Position numbers and translations under genes: made by a program | Part shown: piece by piece, positions 20,546 to 32,267 of the stretch | How the letters are laid out: every line of letters starts with the position of its first letter | Numbering within the stretch: position 1 is the stretch's first letter | Source: Symbiodinium microadriaticum | Lineage: Eukaryota > Sar > Dinophyceae > Suessiales > Symbiodiniaceae | Length of the DNA stretch: 64,000 bases | Assembly: GCA_001939145.1 (NCBI GenBank) | Contig: LSRX01000057.1 | Location: 624,680 to 688,679 of the forward strand | Reading direction: 5' to 3' | Notes under the pieces: model-generated | What the model saw: the letters and a program-made list of their open reading frames with translations, nothing else | Databases searched by the model: none | Told to the model about the DNA's origin: nothing

Positions 20546-21400
20546 ACCTTAGATTCCAAACCCTAGACCCTAAGACCCCAAACTACAAGCCTAAACCCCA
20601 AACCGCGAAGCCCAGACCCTAAACCCTGCAAAAAAAAAAAAACTAAACCCTGCCAGCCTTGCCAGCCGATCTCCCGGTCACACTGTAGGTCTCTTCGCAG
20701 AGGCGATGACGTGGAAGGCCGCGACTCCCAATCTCGTCTTGTTGGTGCCGGCCCATATGAACGGTTCAGGCTTATGGGTTTAAGGTTGTGGGTTTAGAGT
20801 TTGATACTTAGTTGTGTGGGTTTAGGGTTTGGGGTTTAGGCTTATGGGTCTAGAAAGGTTTAGGGTTATGGGTGCAGGGTTCAGGGCTAGGGGTTGCAGT
20901 TTTAGGGTTATGGGTTTCGGGTTCTGGGTTATGGGTTTAGGCTTGGGGTTGATGGTGGTGGGTTTAGGATTATGGGTTGAGGGTTGAGGGATATGGGTTT
21001 AGGCTTTGGGGTTGAGACCTCTGGGTTTAGGAATATTATGGGTTCAGGCGTTGGGGTTGTCGGCTGTGGGTTTAGGAGTATGGGTTTTGTGTTCACGGTT
21101 TTGGGTTATGCGTGACGGGTTGTTCCAAAATGTGGTAAACCTCACGCAGTGCTCCAGATCTTCATCCCTCAAGTACCATGAAGCTTCCATAACATGGGAG
21201 CTTGCATAGTTGTGGAGTGGAAAGTAGGGTGGCAATCACGATGATGAGTCACACATGGAGGCTCCGTTGCTCTAAACCCGAAACCCCAAACTACGGCGGC
21301 TCTACGGGCTTATTTTGGGCCGGAAGTGGGGGAGGGTTCCTGAGGGTTTAGGAGTTTAGGGGTTTAGAGTTTTAGGGTTTAGGGTTTAGTCTTTCTGGCT
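20546..21400. repeat. Interstitial telomere-like (TTTAGGG/CCCTAAA) tract
   Basis: Dense degenerate copies of the plant-type telomere heptamer: CCCTAAA-like on one side and GGGTTTAGG-like on the other of about 20,700. Similar tracts occur at 38,693-38,910 and shorter ones elsewhere. Confidence 0.75.
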
Positions 21401-23574
21401 TGGGATTGGGGGCTCAGTAGGTAGAGGCACCAAGCCTGCAAGCACACCGGAACCACTGAGCCCAAACTCCGTTTTGGATGCTCGAGTTTGGGATTTGTAA
21501 GGCTGTAAGGGCCTATCCCTAAACCCAGTAAACCCTATAAGCGTAATGTTACCGACATTATCCCTGAACCCTATCCTTCGGGAATCAGAAGCCGTCATCG
21601 GCGGGACTGTGCATGCTGCTGCAATGTCCAGATGACCACGTAATTAAAAACACACGCATCTCACCATGAACGCTGAACCCTAAACCTTAAACCCTATACC
21701 GAGAGTAACCAACGAGGGCTATAACCTTAAACAAATCGGTACATTTACTTAGTTTAAGGTACCTTGCTCTTTTGCTACTCCAGGAAAACCATATGTAATT
21801 CCTAAACCCTAAACTCTAAACCATATATGCTAAAGCTAGTTTTCAAGACCTTACAGTTGCCCTGGTCCTCAGGTGGGCGACTGTTTCGAAGCGTGGGGCA
21901 CCTCGCCTTTCAACAAGGCCTTGAGGCCCTCAGTGTCCATGTATATGGGTTTAGGGTTTAGGTTTTAGGGTTCCAGGTTTAGGTTTTGGGGTATATATTA
22001 GTTTGTGATAATATTCAGGAACGGCCGGGAATCCTGTTGCATGGACCCTGAGGGGCCTTAATGTTAGAATGGGGTCTGGTGTATAATTTACGAATGCCAA
22101 GGAAGCGTGTTGTTCTTCTTAGGGCTCCTGCATGACCATCATATCGTAGATGCTTTGGCCCTCAAGTCATTTTCTGAGAGCCCGTTTCAGGCCCTGTAGG
22201 GAGTGGGAGACCCGACTACAGCATTCTGGGGTTTGGCGGCTGTTGGGCAAGGGTTTCGGATTTTGGCTTTGGGATTTGTCGGCTTTGGGGCGGTGGCCGT
22301 CGTAGGCGTGAAAACTCCGTCACCCGATCATGGGCTTACAGACCTTAATACTTGCAGTAGGGCTTTGGTAAAGTATATAATAGGGAAGTACTGCAACTTA
22401 TTCAGACGCTGTACTAGTACTTAATGACAGGCTATGGGATATACGGTCAGGGACTCATGCTGAGTGAATCCTCCCTCTGGGTGTTCCTTTGTGGAATCCT
22501 TTGCAATTTGAAAGCCATGGTACCATACAGCTACGGGGCGAGAAAAGACTATGGTTTGCATTTTGGGTCTGCGGGTGCTATAGGTAATGGTCCCTGATAC
22601 AGGAAGTACTAGAGCCCTGGTATAAACCCTGCACGAAGTACTAGGAACCTAGTATAAACCCGGCAGCCTACACCCTAAAATCGTCATGGGTCTACTGCAA
22701 AAGCTGAGGCGTTGACGCCGTTATGCTGGTGCAGTGGTGTGGCTTGAACCCGATAGCCAGGATCCGCTCCAAGCCCAAATTCCCAAATCATCCCAGGAGG
22801 AATTCCGAGGAGTTGTTGAGGGTTTAGGGGACCCAAATCATCCGAGGAGTTGTTTAGGGGTGTAGACACCCGAAAGCCAGAAACTCTACGCAGGGCATCC
22901 CCGAACCCTAACTCTGAACCTTAAGCCCTAAACCCTACACCCTTATAAATCATAAATCGTATCAATGCAGGGGCCTTCATGATTACCTATAATATTTTGG
23001 GCAGCCAGCAGAGCTTGGGTGTAGGGTTTGAGGTTATATTATAGGGTGCAGCGTAGGGTTTAGGCTTTAAGGTGTAGGGCTCAGGCGCTGGGGCAAAAGA
23101 TTCAGGGCTTACAAGTTTATAAGGTTTATAGGGCTTAAGGTTTCGGGTTTCGCTCCACTACGGAGTAAAGCGCCGGCAGCCCTTGCAAGTGATCCCTCCT
23201 AGGCAGCGAAGTTGCCGCATACTGAACTGCTTCGCCACTTGCATTCAAGCCCGGTTTGGACATGTAGTGTAACGATGGTGCTGCTTTATGTCGTATTCGT
23301 TGCCAGGTGGACCCTACAATCGCACCCATCAGCCATAAAAAGCACCTTTGTGGTCTGGACCCTGGCGACCCTGGCTTAGAGTAGGCATCCGCACGAAAGC
23401 CCGGAATTCGTCACTTGCAGCACTTCCTGCGGAACCCTGTCAGCGCCCGGCAAGACGACTCGAAGCTCAGAAGCAAGTCTTCTTGCAGTCCGCAGCTCCC
23501 GGGGCTCGGACGCCTTGCACGCCATGTGCATCTATACGTAGTCTGCGAAAGCTTGCAACTGTGAGAGTGGCCAC

Positions 23575-23697
23575 ATGGCGGTGTGCTGGCTCTTGTGCCT
23601 CGGCGTCTTCTCGTACCTCCTGTCAGCTGAACGCTCGGGGGCTCAGCCTTGCGCCTTCTTTTGCGCATCCGCCCGGCCTGCTGCGCCCCTCCTGAAG
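23575..23697 (+). CDS. Copy B exon 1: signal peptide
   Basis: 123 bp, reading MAVCWLLCLGVFSYLLSA then ERSGAQPC. Same ATG context and donor as A. Confidence 0.75.
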
Positions 23698-24426
23698 GCG
23701 TTGCCGACAAGCGACTGCTGCACGAGGCCGACAGCTTTCTGACCCGACGCGCGGAGCCAAGTTCCAAGGTCAAGGCCGTCTGCGTTCAAGCTTTCAGGCG
23801 CCCGTTTCCCCCAAACCCTGCATCGCAAGTCCTCCCCATGGTCTGCCGGCCCCAGGTCACGGAGCCAGGGGGTTCGAGCAGCGGGAGAAGCAAGCCAACG
23901 CACCGCTTGCTGTTCTCGGAGTACAGGACTCCTCAAGCGAATCAGTGACCGCTTAATAATACGTTACCGTGCTGTGCAAGATGACTTTCCTTTGTGACCT
24001 CACCTACAACACTCCGCTGTGCAGGAGACATCAAACGGCACCCGAACGGAAGCCAAGGCACCAAACCCAGTCCTTGTGCACATGCTGAAGGGGTTTTCTC
24101 CTAAATCCGGTGCAGGTGGTGTCGCAGGGGGAAGGCCCTCCGGTAGATAATGTCGAAGACGAGATTTGAGAGAACTATAACGACTATAGAGGTAGATCCC
24201 CCGAAGCAACGATGCCCGAAGATCCGAGGCCTTGAAGCCCCGAAACTCCAAGTTCAGCTTCAGGGTGCCAAAGGATGTTTAAGGCTTACTATGGTTTCTA
24301 GGATTTACGTAGGGTGCTCAAGGTTCATTATGTTTTTGGCCTTAGAGGTATACATATGATTTCGGGTGTATTATGGCTTTAGGCTTTGTATATGGTCTAA
24401 TTAGAGCGTTGAAGCATGCAGTTCAG

Positions 24427-24480
24427 GTCGGCCTTCCGAATTGTTCGGGCGGTGTCCTCCAGCTCGACGGAGTCTACGAG
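24427..24480 (+). CDS. Copy B exon 2
   Basis: 54 bp, phase 0-0, VGLPNCSGGVLQLDGVYE; GC donor. Confidence 0.72.
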
Positions 24481-24840
24481 GCTCATGCGGTGTGCCTTTT
24501 TGCGCTTTGAGTCGGGGTTTAGGGATGTTTCGGGTTTATTTGGGTTTAGGGCGATTTCGGGTTTAGGGCCTTATAGGGTTTGAAAGGGATTTCGGGCTTG
24601 AGCTTTGGCCGCGCTGCTTTCGCCGCCTGGTCAGAAAAAATCTTATATGAACACCCATTGCCGCAAGAGATTTCATTGAAAATGAAGGAGGCAACGGGAC
24701 TCTGCCAGGAAGGCCCGGTCTGAGAAGATCTGGTTTAAATCGGTGTGGCCCTTCCTGGGCGCGCAGCGCTGCAGTTCGACCACGTTCGAGCTCCACCCCA
24801 CAAGTCGCAACCCCACCTCCTTAACGTAGGACTCCATCAG

Positions 24841-24880
24841 GTGAAGAGGCAGGAGGAGGTCCTCGTGGAGGGGCCTTCGT
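24841..24880 (+). CDS. Copy B exon 3
   Basis: 40 bp, phase 0 to 1, VKRQEEVLVEGPS; one codon longer than A. Confidence 0.65.
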
Positions 24881-24962
24881 GCCGAGTGACGGGGAGTGGG
24901 AGCCTGAGAGCTGGGAGGAGAGGCCCAGGAGTCGAGAAGCTGTGGGCCTTGCTGTTGTCGAG

Positions 24963-25259
24963 GTGCCGAGCTGCTCCTTTGGGCTCCCGTGCGCTTCCAG
25001 GGCAACCTGGTCCTCGCGGGGCAGCTCAACGTAAAGGCTGCCGGCGACGACGGCACGATAAGCGCCTCGTGCATCGCCGTCAGCGGCAACTTCACATTGC
25101 ACCCAGAGGCTCGGCTCAGCATTCAAGGCTGTCAGAACGACGGTTATAACCTGGGGGAGGATGCAGGCCAAGGAGGCTGCTTGCACGTTGGCGGCGATGC
25201 CGAACTTCATGGCGGCCAGTTGCTTCTGCATAGATGCAATGCCAGAAATGGGTTCGGTG
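24963..25259 (+). CDS. Copy B exon 4: long beta-helix exon
   Basis: 297 bp, phase 1-1. Contains VRFQGNLVLAGQL, GGCLHVGGDAELHGGQ and LLLHRCNARNGFG; three codons longer than A, through an insertion around DGYNLG. Donor GGTG|GC. Confidence 0.8.
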
Positions 25260-25781
25260 GCGGCATGTACGTCAAAGGCCGGACCGGCATTTGCTGCTTT
25301 GACCTAGAAACACGCCGTCTTCGAACGCTTGCGCCTGAAGAGCTTTGAGACACACTCATGCTGCTAACGCCAAGCTGAGAGTTTCTGTGCAGCTGTGACT
25401 GTTGCAGGCCGACTGGAAAGTCGGAATGCGACGATCGATGCAGAAAGATGCACTGCAACGTATGGAGGAGGTAGGGAGTGACAGCCCAAAGACTTCGGAA
25501 GTTTGTCAGGTTTCCAAACTCGAGAGTGGGGCTCGGAAAAGAAAGAGGGGATCAGGCCCAGGCCGGCCCGGCCCGGCAAGGTTTGCAGGCCTTATGAGGC
25601 TTGCAGGGTTTTGGGTTTCCCGCCATAAGTTGGCGGTGGGGTTTGCCCACAGAACTCGCAAGTTTGTTCGATCACTCGCGTGTCGCGGGAGGAGTATAGA
25701 GGGGACCAGGCCCAGGCCCGGCCCCGGAAGTCGCGCTTTCGGTTTCAGGGTTGAGGGTTTCCGGTTGCTTGACGTGTGCAG

Positions 25782-25856
25782 GTGCCGTCTATGCACGGAA
25801 CATGGACGTCTCCGGTGGCAGCATGACCATCAGGCAGTCTCACTGTTTGGATGGAG
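25782..25856 (+). CDS. Copy B mini-exon 1 (75 bp)
   Basis: Phase 1-1. Opens GAVYARNMDVSGG, continues SMTIRQS, closes HCLDG. Confidence 0.8.
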
Positions 25857-26681
25857 GCAGCGGGGGAGTGGGCTGCTTTAATGGTCCTAGAACAGCGGAC
25901 GAGGGATCCCCCCACAAGAAGTGCACACAGAGCTTCATGGGCTCTGCAGTTTTGGGGCGGAGGGTTCTTCGGGTGCAAGGCGTGAGAGGTTTGCAGGTAC
26001 ATGCTGCCCCTGCAGTAACGCAGCAAGTCATATTGTTTAAAACCAAGGTTCACCTGGGCTTCCCGCTAGTTCCTCTTTTTGCCCGGGCTGACTTAGCCAC
26101 AGCAGTGTACTTGATAAAGGTTAAAATTGCAGAAAATAGGCCTTGGTAGAGATGTTGGTGCTGTGACTCCTTGCTGATCGAGGGCCGATTTCGGGTTCTA
26201 AGGAGAAGGTTAGCTTGCATATCAAGGTCAGCTTGCATGTCATTACCGGCTTTCTGGCCTGCACAGCCGACAGCTTGAGATCATGTCGGTAGCATGAGAG
26301 ATCGGGTCGATGCTTCAAGCCTGGACCCGATTCCCTTGCAAATGCGTTGGTGAAGTGTAGAAGTGCTGGTGCGGGTTTGAAAGCTTTTGTGCAAGCTCCC
26401 AGCTGTTGGTGATTTTTCAGTCTGACATTAAGGGTTGGCTAATGCTGCTCTGGAAAAATACAATTGCGCCATCTCCATTCGCACAAGAATCGCCTGAAAG
26501 TTGGCGGTGGGGTTTGCCCACATAACTTGCAAGTTTGTTCGGCCTCACTAGAGGGGACCAGGCCCAGGCCCGGCGCCGGAAGTTCCACTTTCGGTATCAG
26601 GGTTTAGGGCTTGGGCAGCTGCTTCGGGTTCGGGCATTTAGGTATAAGCAGCGGTTGAGCGACGCAGCCACACGCGTGCAG

Positions 26682-26762
26682 GTGCCGTCTATGCAAGGAA
26701 CGACATGCACGTCTCCGGTGGCAATGTCACCATCACGGAGTCTATTGCTCGCAGGGATGGAG
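26682..26762 (+). CDS. Copy B mini-exon 2 (81 bp)
   Basis: Phase 1-1. Opens GAVYARNDMHVSGG, continues NVTITES, closes IARRDG. Identical to mini-exon 3. Confidence 0.8.
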
Positions 26763-27573
26763 GCACCGCGGGAGTGGGTCGCTTTCTTGGTCCTGGAACG
26801 AAAGACGAGGGATCCCCCGCCCAAGAAGTGGCACGCAGAGCGTCATGGGCTCTGCAACTTTCAGGCGGAGGGTTCTTCGGGTGCAAGGCTTGAGAGGTTT
26901 GCAGGCAGATGCAACCGCTGCAGTAACGCAGCAAGTCATATGTTTAAAAACCAATTTAATGGTTACCTGGGCTTCCCGCTTGTGCATCTTTTTGCCCGGG
27001 CCGACTGAGCTATAGCAGTGTACTTGATAAAGGTGAAAATTAGATGTTGGTGCTGTGACTCCTTGCTGGTCGAGGGCCGATTTCGGGTTCTAAGGAGAAG
27101 GTTAGCTTGCATATCAAGGTCAGCTTGCATGTCACTACCGGCTTTCTGGCCTGGACAGCCGACAGCTTGAGATCATGTCGGTAGCATGAGAGATCGGGTC
27201 GATGCTTCAAGCCTGGACCCGATTCCCTTGCAAATGCGTTGGTGAAGTGTAGAAGTGCTGGTGCGGGTTTGAAAGCTTTTGTGGAAGCTCCCAGCTGTTG
27301 GTGATTTTTCAGTCTGACATTAAGGGTTGGCTAATGCTGCTCTGGAAAAATACAATTGCGCCATCTCCATTCGCACAAGAATCGCCTGAAAGTTGGCGAT
27401 GGGGTTTGCCCACATAACTTGCAAGTTTGTTCGGCCTCACTAGAGGGGACCAGGCCCAGGCCCGGCGCCGGAAGTTCCACTTTCGGTATCAGGGTTTAGG
27501 GCTTGGGCAGCTGCTTCGGGTTCGGGCATTTAGGTATAAGCAGCGGTTGAGCGACGCAGCCACACGCGTGCAG

Positions 27574-27654
27574 GTGCCGTCTATGCAAGGAACGACATGC
27601 ACGTCTCCGGTGGCAATGTCACCATCACGGAGTCTATTGCTCGCAGGGATGGAG
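27574..27654 (+). CDS. Copy B mini-exon 3 (81 bp)
   Basis: Phase 1-1. Sequence identical to mini-exon 2, exactly 892 bp downstream. Confidence 0.8.
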
Positions 27655-28465
27655 GCACCGCGGGAGTGGGTCGCTTTCTTGGTCCTGGAACGAAAGACGA
27701 GGGATCCCCCGCCCAAGAAGTGGCACGCAGAGCGTCATGGGCTCTGCAACTTTCAGGCGGAGGGTTCTTCGGGTGCAAGGCTTGAGAGGTTTGCAGGCAG
27801 ATGCAACCGCTGCAGTAACGCAGCAAGTCATATGTTTAAAAACCAATTTAATGGTTACCTGGGCTTCCCGCTTGTGCATCTTTTTGCCCGGGCCGACTGA
27901 GCTATAGCAGTGTACTTGATAAAGGTGAAAATTAGATGTTGGTGCTGTGACTCCTTGCTGGTCGAGGGCCGATTTCGGGTTCTAAGGAGAAGGTTAGCTT
28001 GCATATCAAGGTCAGCTTGCATGTCACTACCGGCTTTCTGGCCTGGACAGCCGACAGCTTGAGATCATGTCGGTAGCATGAGAGATCGGGTCGATGCTTC
28101 AAGCCTGGACCCGATTCCCTTGCAAATGCGTTGGTGAAGTGTAGAAGTGCTGGTGCGGGTTTGAAAGCTTTTGTGCAAGCTCCCAGCTGTTGGTGATTTT
28201 TCAGTCTGACATTAAGGGTTGGCTAATGCTGCTCTGGAAAAATACAATTGCGCCATCTCCATTCGCACAAGAATCGCCTGAAAGTTGGCGTTGGGGTTTG
28301 CCCACATAACTTGCAAGTTTGTTCGGCCTCACTAGAGGGGACCAGGCCCAGGCCCGGCGCCGGAAGTTCCACTTTCGGTATCAGGGTTTAGGGCTTGGGC
28401 AGCTGCTTCGGGTTCGGGCATTTAGGTATAAGCAGCGGTTGAGCGACGCAGCCACACGCGTGCAG

Positions 28466-28546
28466 GTGCCGTCTATGCAAGGAACGACATGCACGTCTCC
28501 GATGGCAAGGTGACCATCACGCAGTCTCAGGCTTTGGAGAATGGAG
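28466..28546 (+). CDS. Copy B mini-exon 4 (81 bp)
   Basis: Phase 1-1. Opens like mini-exons 2 and 3 (GAVYARNDMHVSDG) but then diverges: KVTITQS, closing QALENG. The 892-bp repeat breaks inside this exon. Confidence 0.8.
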
Positions 28547-29519
28547 GCAGCGGGGGAGTGGGGCGATTTCTTGGTCCTAGAACAGGGGACGAGGGATCCC
28601 CCCACAAGAAGTGGCACACAGAGCGTCATGGGCTCTGCAGTTTTGGGGCGGAGGGTTCTTCGGGCGCAAGGCTTGAGAGGTTTGCAGGCAGATGCTGCCC
28701 CTGCAGTAACGCAGCAAGTCATATCTTTAAAGCCAATGTTTGCCTGGTCTTCCCCCGCAAGTGCATCTTTTTACTCGGGCCGACTTAGCTACAGCAGTGT
28801 ACTTGATAAAGGTTAAACTGGCAGAAATCGACCTTGGCAGAAATGGTGGTGTCGAGGGCTGATTCTGGGCTGAGTGCAAACTACGCTGTGAGGTTCCAGG
28901 AATAAGGCCAGCTGTCGTCAGCTTACGTATCTTCACCAGCCTTCTCGCGTGCAGAGCCGACAGTATGAGATCATGCGGGTAGCATGAGAAATCCGATCGA
29001 TGCTTCAAGCCTGGACCGATTCCCTTGCAACTAGGTTGGTTGCGTGTTGAACGCGGGTGCGCGGTTAAAGCTATCCATCAGTACGCGCGCGAATTCTGGT
29101 CGCGAAAGCTTTCGTAGAAGCTCCCAGCAGCTGGTGCTTCTTCAGTCTGACATTTTTGTTGGCTACTGCTGCTCTGAAAGAATTCTTCCGATGTGTGGTT
29201 CCAGGAAACCTGCAGTTCCGCCGATTCGGCGGGCGTTGATCTCCACAGAGCTTTAGACGTGATTTTTCGTACTGCCTGGCTGCAGCATTAATACTCAGTT
29301 TCTCATATGTCTCATACGTTTGCGCCATCGCCATTCGCACAGGAATCGCCTTAGAGTTGGCGGTGGGGCTTGCCCACATAACTCGCAAGTTTGTTCGGTC
29401 TCCCACTCGCGTGTCGCGGGAGGAGTATAGGGTTTCTGGTTCAGGGCTTATAGGCGGCTGCTCCGGGTTCGGGCATTTAGGTATAAGCAGCGGTTGAGCG
29501 ACACTGCCACACGGCGCAG

Positions 29520-29597
29520 GTGCCGTCTATGCACGGAACATGGACGTCTCCGGTGGCAATGTCACCATCAGGGAGTCTACGGCTGATTGGGGTGGAG
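29520..29597 (+). CDS. Copy B mini-exon 5 (78 bp)
   Basis: Phase 1-1. Opens GAVYARNMDVSGG, continues NVTIRES, closes TADWGG. Confidence 0.8.
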
Positions 29598-30460
29598 GCA
29601 GCGGGGGGAGTGCGGCGCTTTCTTGGTGCTAGAACAGGAGGACGAGGGATCCCCCCACAAGAAGTGGCACGCAGAGCGTCATGGGCTCTGCACTTTGGGG
29701 CGGAGGGCTCGTCGAGGTTCAAGGCGTGAGAGGTTTGCAGGTAGATGCAGCCCGGTGCTATAGCGCAACAATTCATAAGCAACGTTTAGTTCAGTCTTCA
29801 AGGTGGAAACACGTTGGATGCATGATGCATCAGTGCGGCGCTCCGCTGCTGACGGGCAGTCTTGCGCAGCTGCAGGAAACGAGTATGCTCTCGCTAACTG
29901 ACGGTTGATGTTGGCACCTAGCCGCATCTTGAGCAGAGCTTTCATGCACCAGAAGCTGAGACCCGTCGAGGCAACACGTAGCCCAGTAGTTGGAGCAACT
30001 TCTGCCACTTGCAAGAACTTGCTGTAAACAGCCCTGTCAAGAGCTCCCGAGAAAAACGACCCGCCCACAAATTACGGAAACTGGCAGGATTGCTGCTATA
30101 AGCATCACCCGCAGACCTTCAGAAGTTCGACCCCCAACTCGAGAAAACTTTGAACGAGCTTTCTTGGATGTTGGGTACTGCGGTTGCTTGTTGCAAGAGC
30201 TCTGTCGCAGCCTGATCCTGCCGCCGCGAGACGATTGAAGTTCATCCTTTGGGTGTTTTAGACTCGTGGCTAGCGGTTGTATCGCAGGCTGAACCCTCCA
30301 CCGTGCTGCATTCGCTGCTAGCATTTGGCTGTGGTATCGTGAAACCAAGACAAAGTGGTCAAGCTGCTACTGCAAACGTGTCGAGCTTTCAGTGAATGAC
30401 TGTCGGGAAGGTGCTGCTTCCTCGGACCAATCGGCAAATCCACACCTGCCTGCCCTGGAG

Positions 30461-30541
30461 GCTGCATTCACACTCTGTTCGCTTTCACGCAGTCCGGCGG
30501 CGCGATGAGCCTTGAGGGCTGCAAAGCCCGTCACGAAGGAG
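30461..30541 (+). CDS. Copy B exon: GCIH-type coil
   Basis: 81 bp, phase 1-1, CIHTLFAFTQSGGAMSLEG then a Cys-containing end; same junctions as A. Confidence 0.77.
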
Positions 30542-30655
30542 GCTCCGAGCCCGGCTTTCCACAGGTAGGCGTCCTGCGGCTTTGCGCATGCTTTGAGCCG
30601 CTGGCATGCTGCTGATTCGTTTAGTGGGAGCGTTTCCACGGCAAGGTGGCATTTT

Positions 30656-30739
30656 CTCGGGTGGCAACGTTACCATGGAGGAGATGGCCACGCTGACCAT
30701 CGGGGACTCCCAGGCGGAGAGAGGCGGAGGCATCATGAC
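30656..30739 (+). CDS. Copy B exon: GGIFS-type coil
   Basis: 84 bp, phase 1-1, GGIFSGGNVTMEEMATLTI, ending AERGG. Confidence 0.78.
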
Positions 30740-30873
30740 GACGAAGATCCGCAACAAGGCAGGGGTTACTAACCTTTGATGCTGGAAGCTTCCCTTTGCC
30801 ATGTGTCTCTCCGCCTCCTAACTTCTAGGGATGGTTGAACCTACTTTTTCTGCGCATGACATGGTGCTGAGAG

Positions 30874-31257
30874 GCAAGGCGGCTGCATGTGTCGAACTGC
30901 TCTGCCACGAGCCATGGCGGCGGTGTCTACGTGAAAGCCAGGGCCGAGCTCGCTGCCCCGCTGTCTTTGATCGGCTGCACAGCCAAAGGCACAGGTGGCG
31001 GCATCTACGCCCAAGGAAAGCTGGTGTCGCCGCAGATCAGCTGCACCGATTGCCACGCGCCGACTTCAGCGTGCTTTCACCTCGAGTCTGGCGAGGCAAG
31101 CATCGAAAGCCTGATTCTTCGCAGCAGATCATTGCTCGGCCCAGCGTCTCCAAGCATTATTGTTGCCACTGGACATGATGCGGTCGTGACGCTTGGCACA
31201 GCGGACTGCCGCGAAGTGCACGGCTGCACTCTGCCTGTCGCGCAGATGCAGCTGGCA
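30874..31257 (+). pseudogene. Copy B large junction exon, truncated
   Basis: Homologous to A 11,039-11,418 but with one extra base near the start, so the phase 1 entry that works in A is out of frame with the body (SHGGGVYVKARAELAAPLS and GTGGGIYAQGKLV). It stops after AQMQLA, where an AT microsatellite begins. The segment equal to A 11,419-11,936 (about 0.5 kb, including CRECPAGQI and the donor) is absent. Confidence 0.75.
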
Positions 31258-31368
31258 CATAATATATAATATATTATATTATATATTATATTATATACTA
31301 TATTATATTATATACTATATTATATTATATTATATTATATTATATTATATTATATTATATTATATATA
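31258..31368. repeat. (TATAT)n microsatellite at the copy B deletion junction
   Basis: Pentanucleotide/TA-rich run directly abutting coding sequence; the counterpart in A begins near 11,937. Confidence 0.95.
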
Positions 31369-31483
31369 CTGTAGTCATCAACGAGCCGACATGGGAGACG
31401 GCTGCACGGAAGATCGCGGAAGCTTGGGCTTCGACTTCGAAAGGTTTGTGGTGGCATCCGCTTTTTCACAAACTTATCTATAC

Positions 31484-31518
<35 letters not shown>

Positions 31519-31545
31519 TAGATAGATAGATAGATAGATAGTATA
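31484..31545. repeat. (TA)n / (GA)n / (GATA)n microsatellite in copy B
   Basis: Compound simple repeat, homologous in position to 12,183-12,255. Confidence 0.95.
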
Positions 31546-31684
31546 GAATATACAACAGGCAGAAGGTAAAATTGTGTGCCGCTGGAGCTTCCAAAGCTTG
31601 TCCCTTTTCGCTTTTCACTGCCGCATGTCTATTCGCGTCCGCATCCCAGTCGCGGGATGTCTCTTAGCCTGCTGCGTTGTGCAG

Positions 31685-31820
31685 GAAGATGCCCGCTGCA
31701 CTCCGTGCCCCAACATGGAAAACGTCACCATTGGCTGCACATCCACGGAGCTGCATGTGCCACCCGGCTACATGGTCCGGGCCTTGGGCTGTAGCTCAGA
31801 TCCTTCAGCTCAGCTCCATA
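31685..31820 (+). CDS. Copy B exon: cysteine-rich (CTPCP)
   Basis: 136 bp, same phases as A: EDARCTPCPNMENVTIG and beyond. The 3' border has the same uncertainty (27-nt intron, or an earlier donor). Confidence 0.58.
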
Positions 31821-31847
31821 GCCGTTGTTCGATGTGATGCCCCTCAG

Positions 31848-31928
31848 CTCGCGGAGAGGTGGACTTCGATCGCGACGTGGCCGCCGATCTCTCTGCCTGG
31901 TATCGGTGCCCCAATGAGATGGCCCCTT
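31848..31928 (+). CDS. Copy B exon: cysteine-rich (WYRCPNEM)
   Basis: 81 bp, phase 1-1, GEVDFDRDVAADLSAWYRCP then NEMAP. Confidence 0.64.
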
Positions 31929-32018
31929 GCACTTGAACTTTGAAGTTGTATGTCAGATGACCCGTGAAGAGGTTTGCTTCGCCTGCGACGTAGTTAGCCG
32001 TGAGTGAGCCGTGATTAG

Positions 32019-32065
32019 CTGAGGCCTGTCGCGGCGGACACTTCAATGCCAGCAGCGTCCCTGGG
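32019..32065 (+). CDS. Copy B exon: cysteine-rich (EACRGG)
   Basis: 47 bp, phase 1 to 0, EACRGGHFNASSVPG; in B the CGC codon remains although the preceding base differs. Confidence 0.6.
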
Positions 32066-32267
32066 GCGCGCGCGGAGGACGGGGCCCGGGGTTGGAGGTG
32101 AATGCCTCTCAGGCGGTTGGAGGGCCTCCTGGGGAGTGGGCTAAGGCACACAGCTTCAAGCAACAGGATGCTTTGGATGCACCGCAGCCATCGCAAGAAC
32201 TTGACACGATCAATGCAGACATCGGGGACTCTGAGGGGAGCAAGTGTGTCGTGGTGTGTGCTGGCAG

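Larger units (their letters stand above)
1..22194 (+). repeat. Tandem gene unit A (first of three head-to-tail copies)
   Basis: The first bases (TGTAGGGAGTGGGAGACCCG) recur at 22,195 and, with one change, at 40,300, and the order of every recognisable block after them is the same. The unit carries one complete multi-exon gene copy with seven mini-exons. It is the longest copy because it has two extra mini-exon repeats and a longer intergenic part (18,960-20,900). The starting point of the unit is arbitrary, being simply where the window begins. Confidence 0.93.
18264..23480. other. Intergenic DNA between gene copies A and B
   Basis: About 5.2 kb without credible coding sequence. It contains CCCTAAA/TTTAGGG-like runs (20,546-20,640; 20,762-21,060; 21,330-21,392; 21,950-21,985), a simple-sequence tract with an assembly gap, and blocks shared with B's downstream region. 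The segment at about 18,960-20,900 has no clear counterpart in B, where the corresponding spacing is near 0.6 kb. Confidence 0.7.
26463..28500 (+). repeat. 892-bp near-perfect tandem repeat inside the copy B mini-exon array
   Basis: Sequence from about 26,463 recurs at 27,355 and 28,247 with only a few single-base differences seen by eye (for example GCGGTGGGG, GCGATGGGG, GCGTTGGGG). Two full copies plus the start of a third, so this is a very recent duplication of a whole mini-exon with its intron. Confidence 0.93.
25300..30440 (+). repeat. Copy B mini-exon array: five ~0.9-1 kb repeats
   Basis: Five repeats with mini-exons at 25,782, 26,682, 27,574, 28,466 and 29,520, spaced 892-1,054 bp. 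Intron blocks are the same as in A. Confidence 0.9.
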
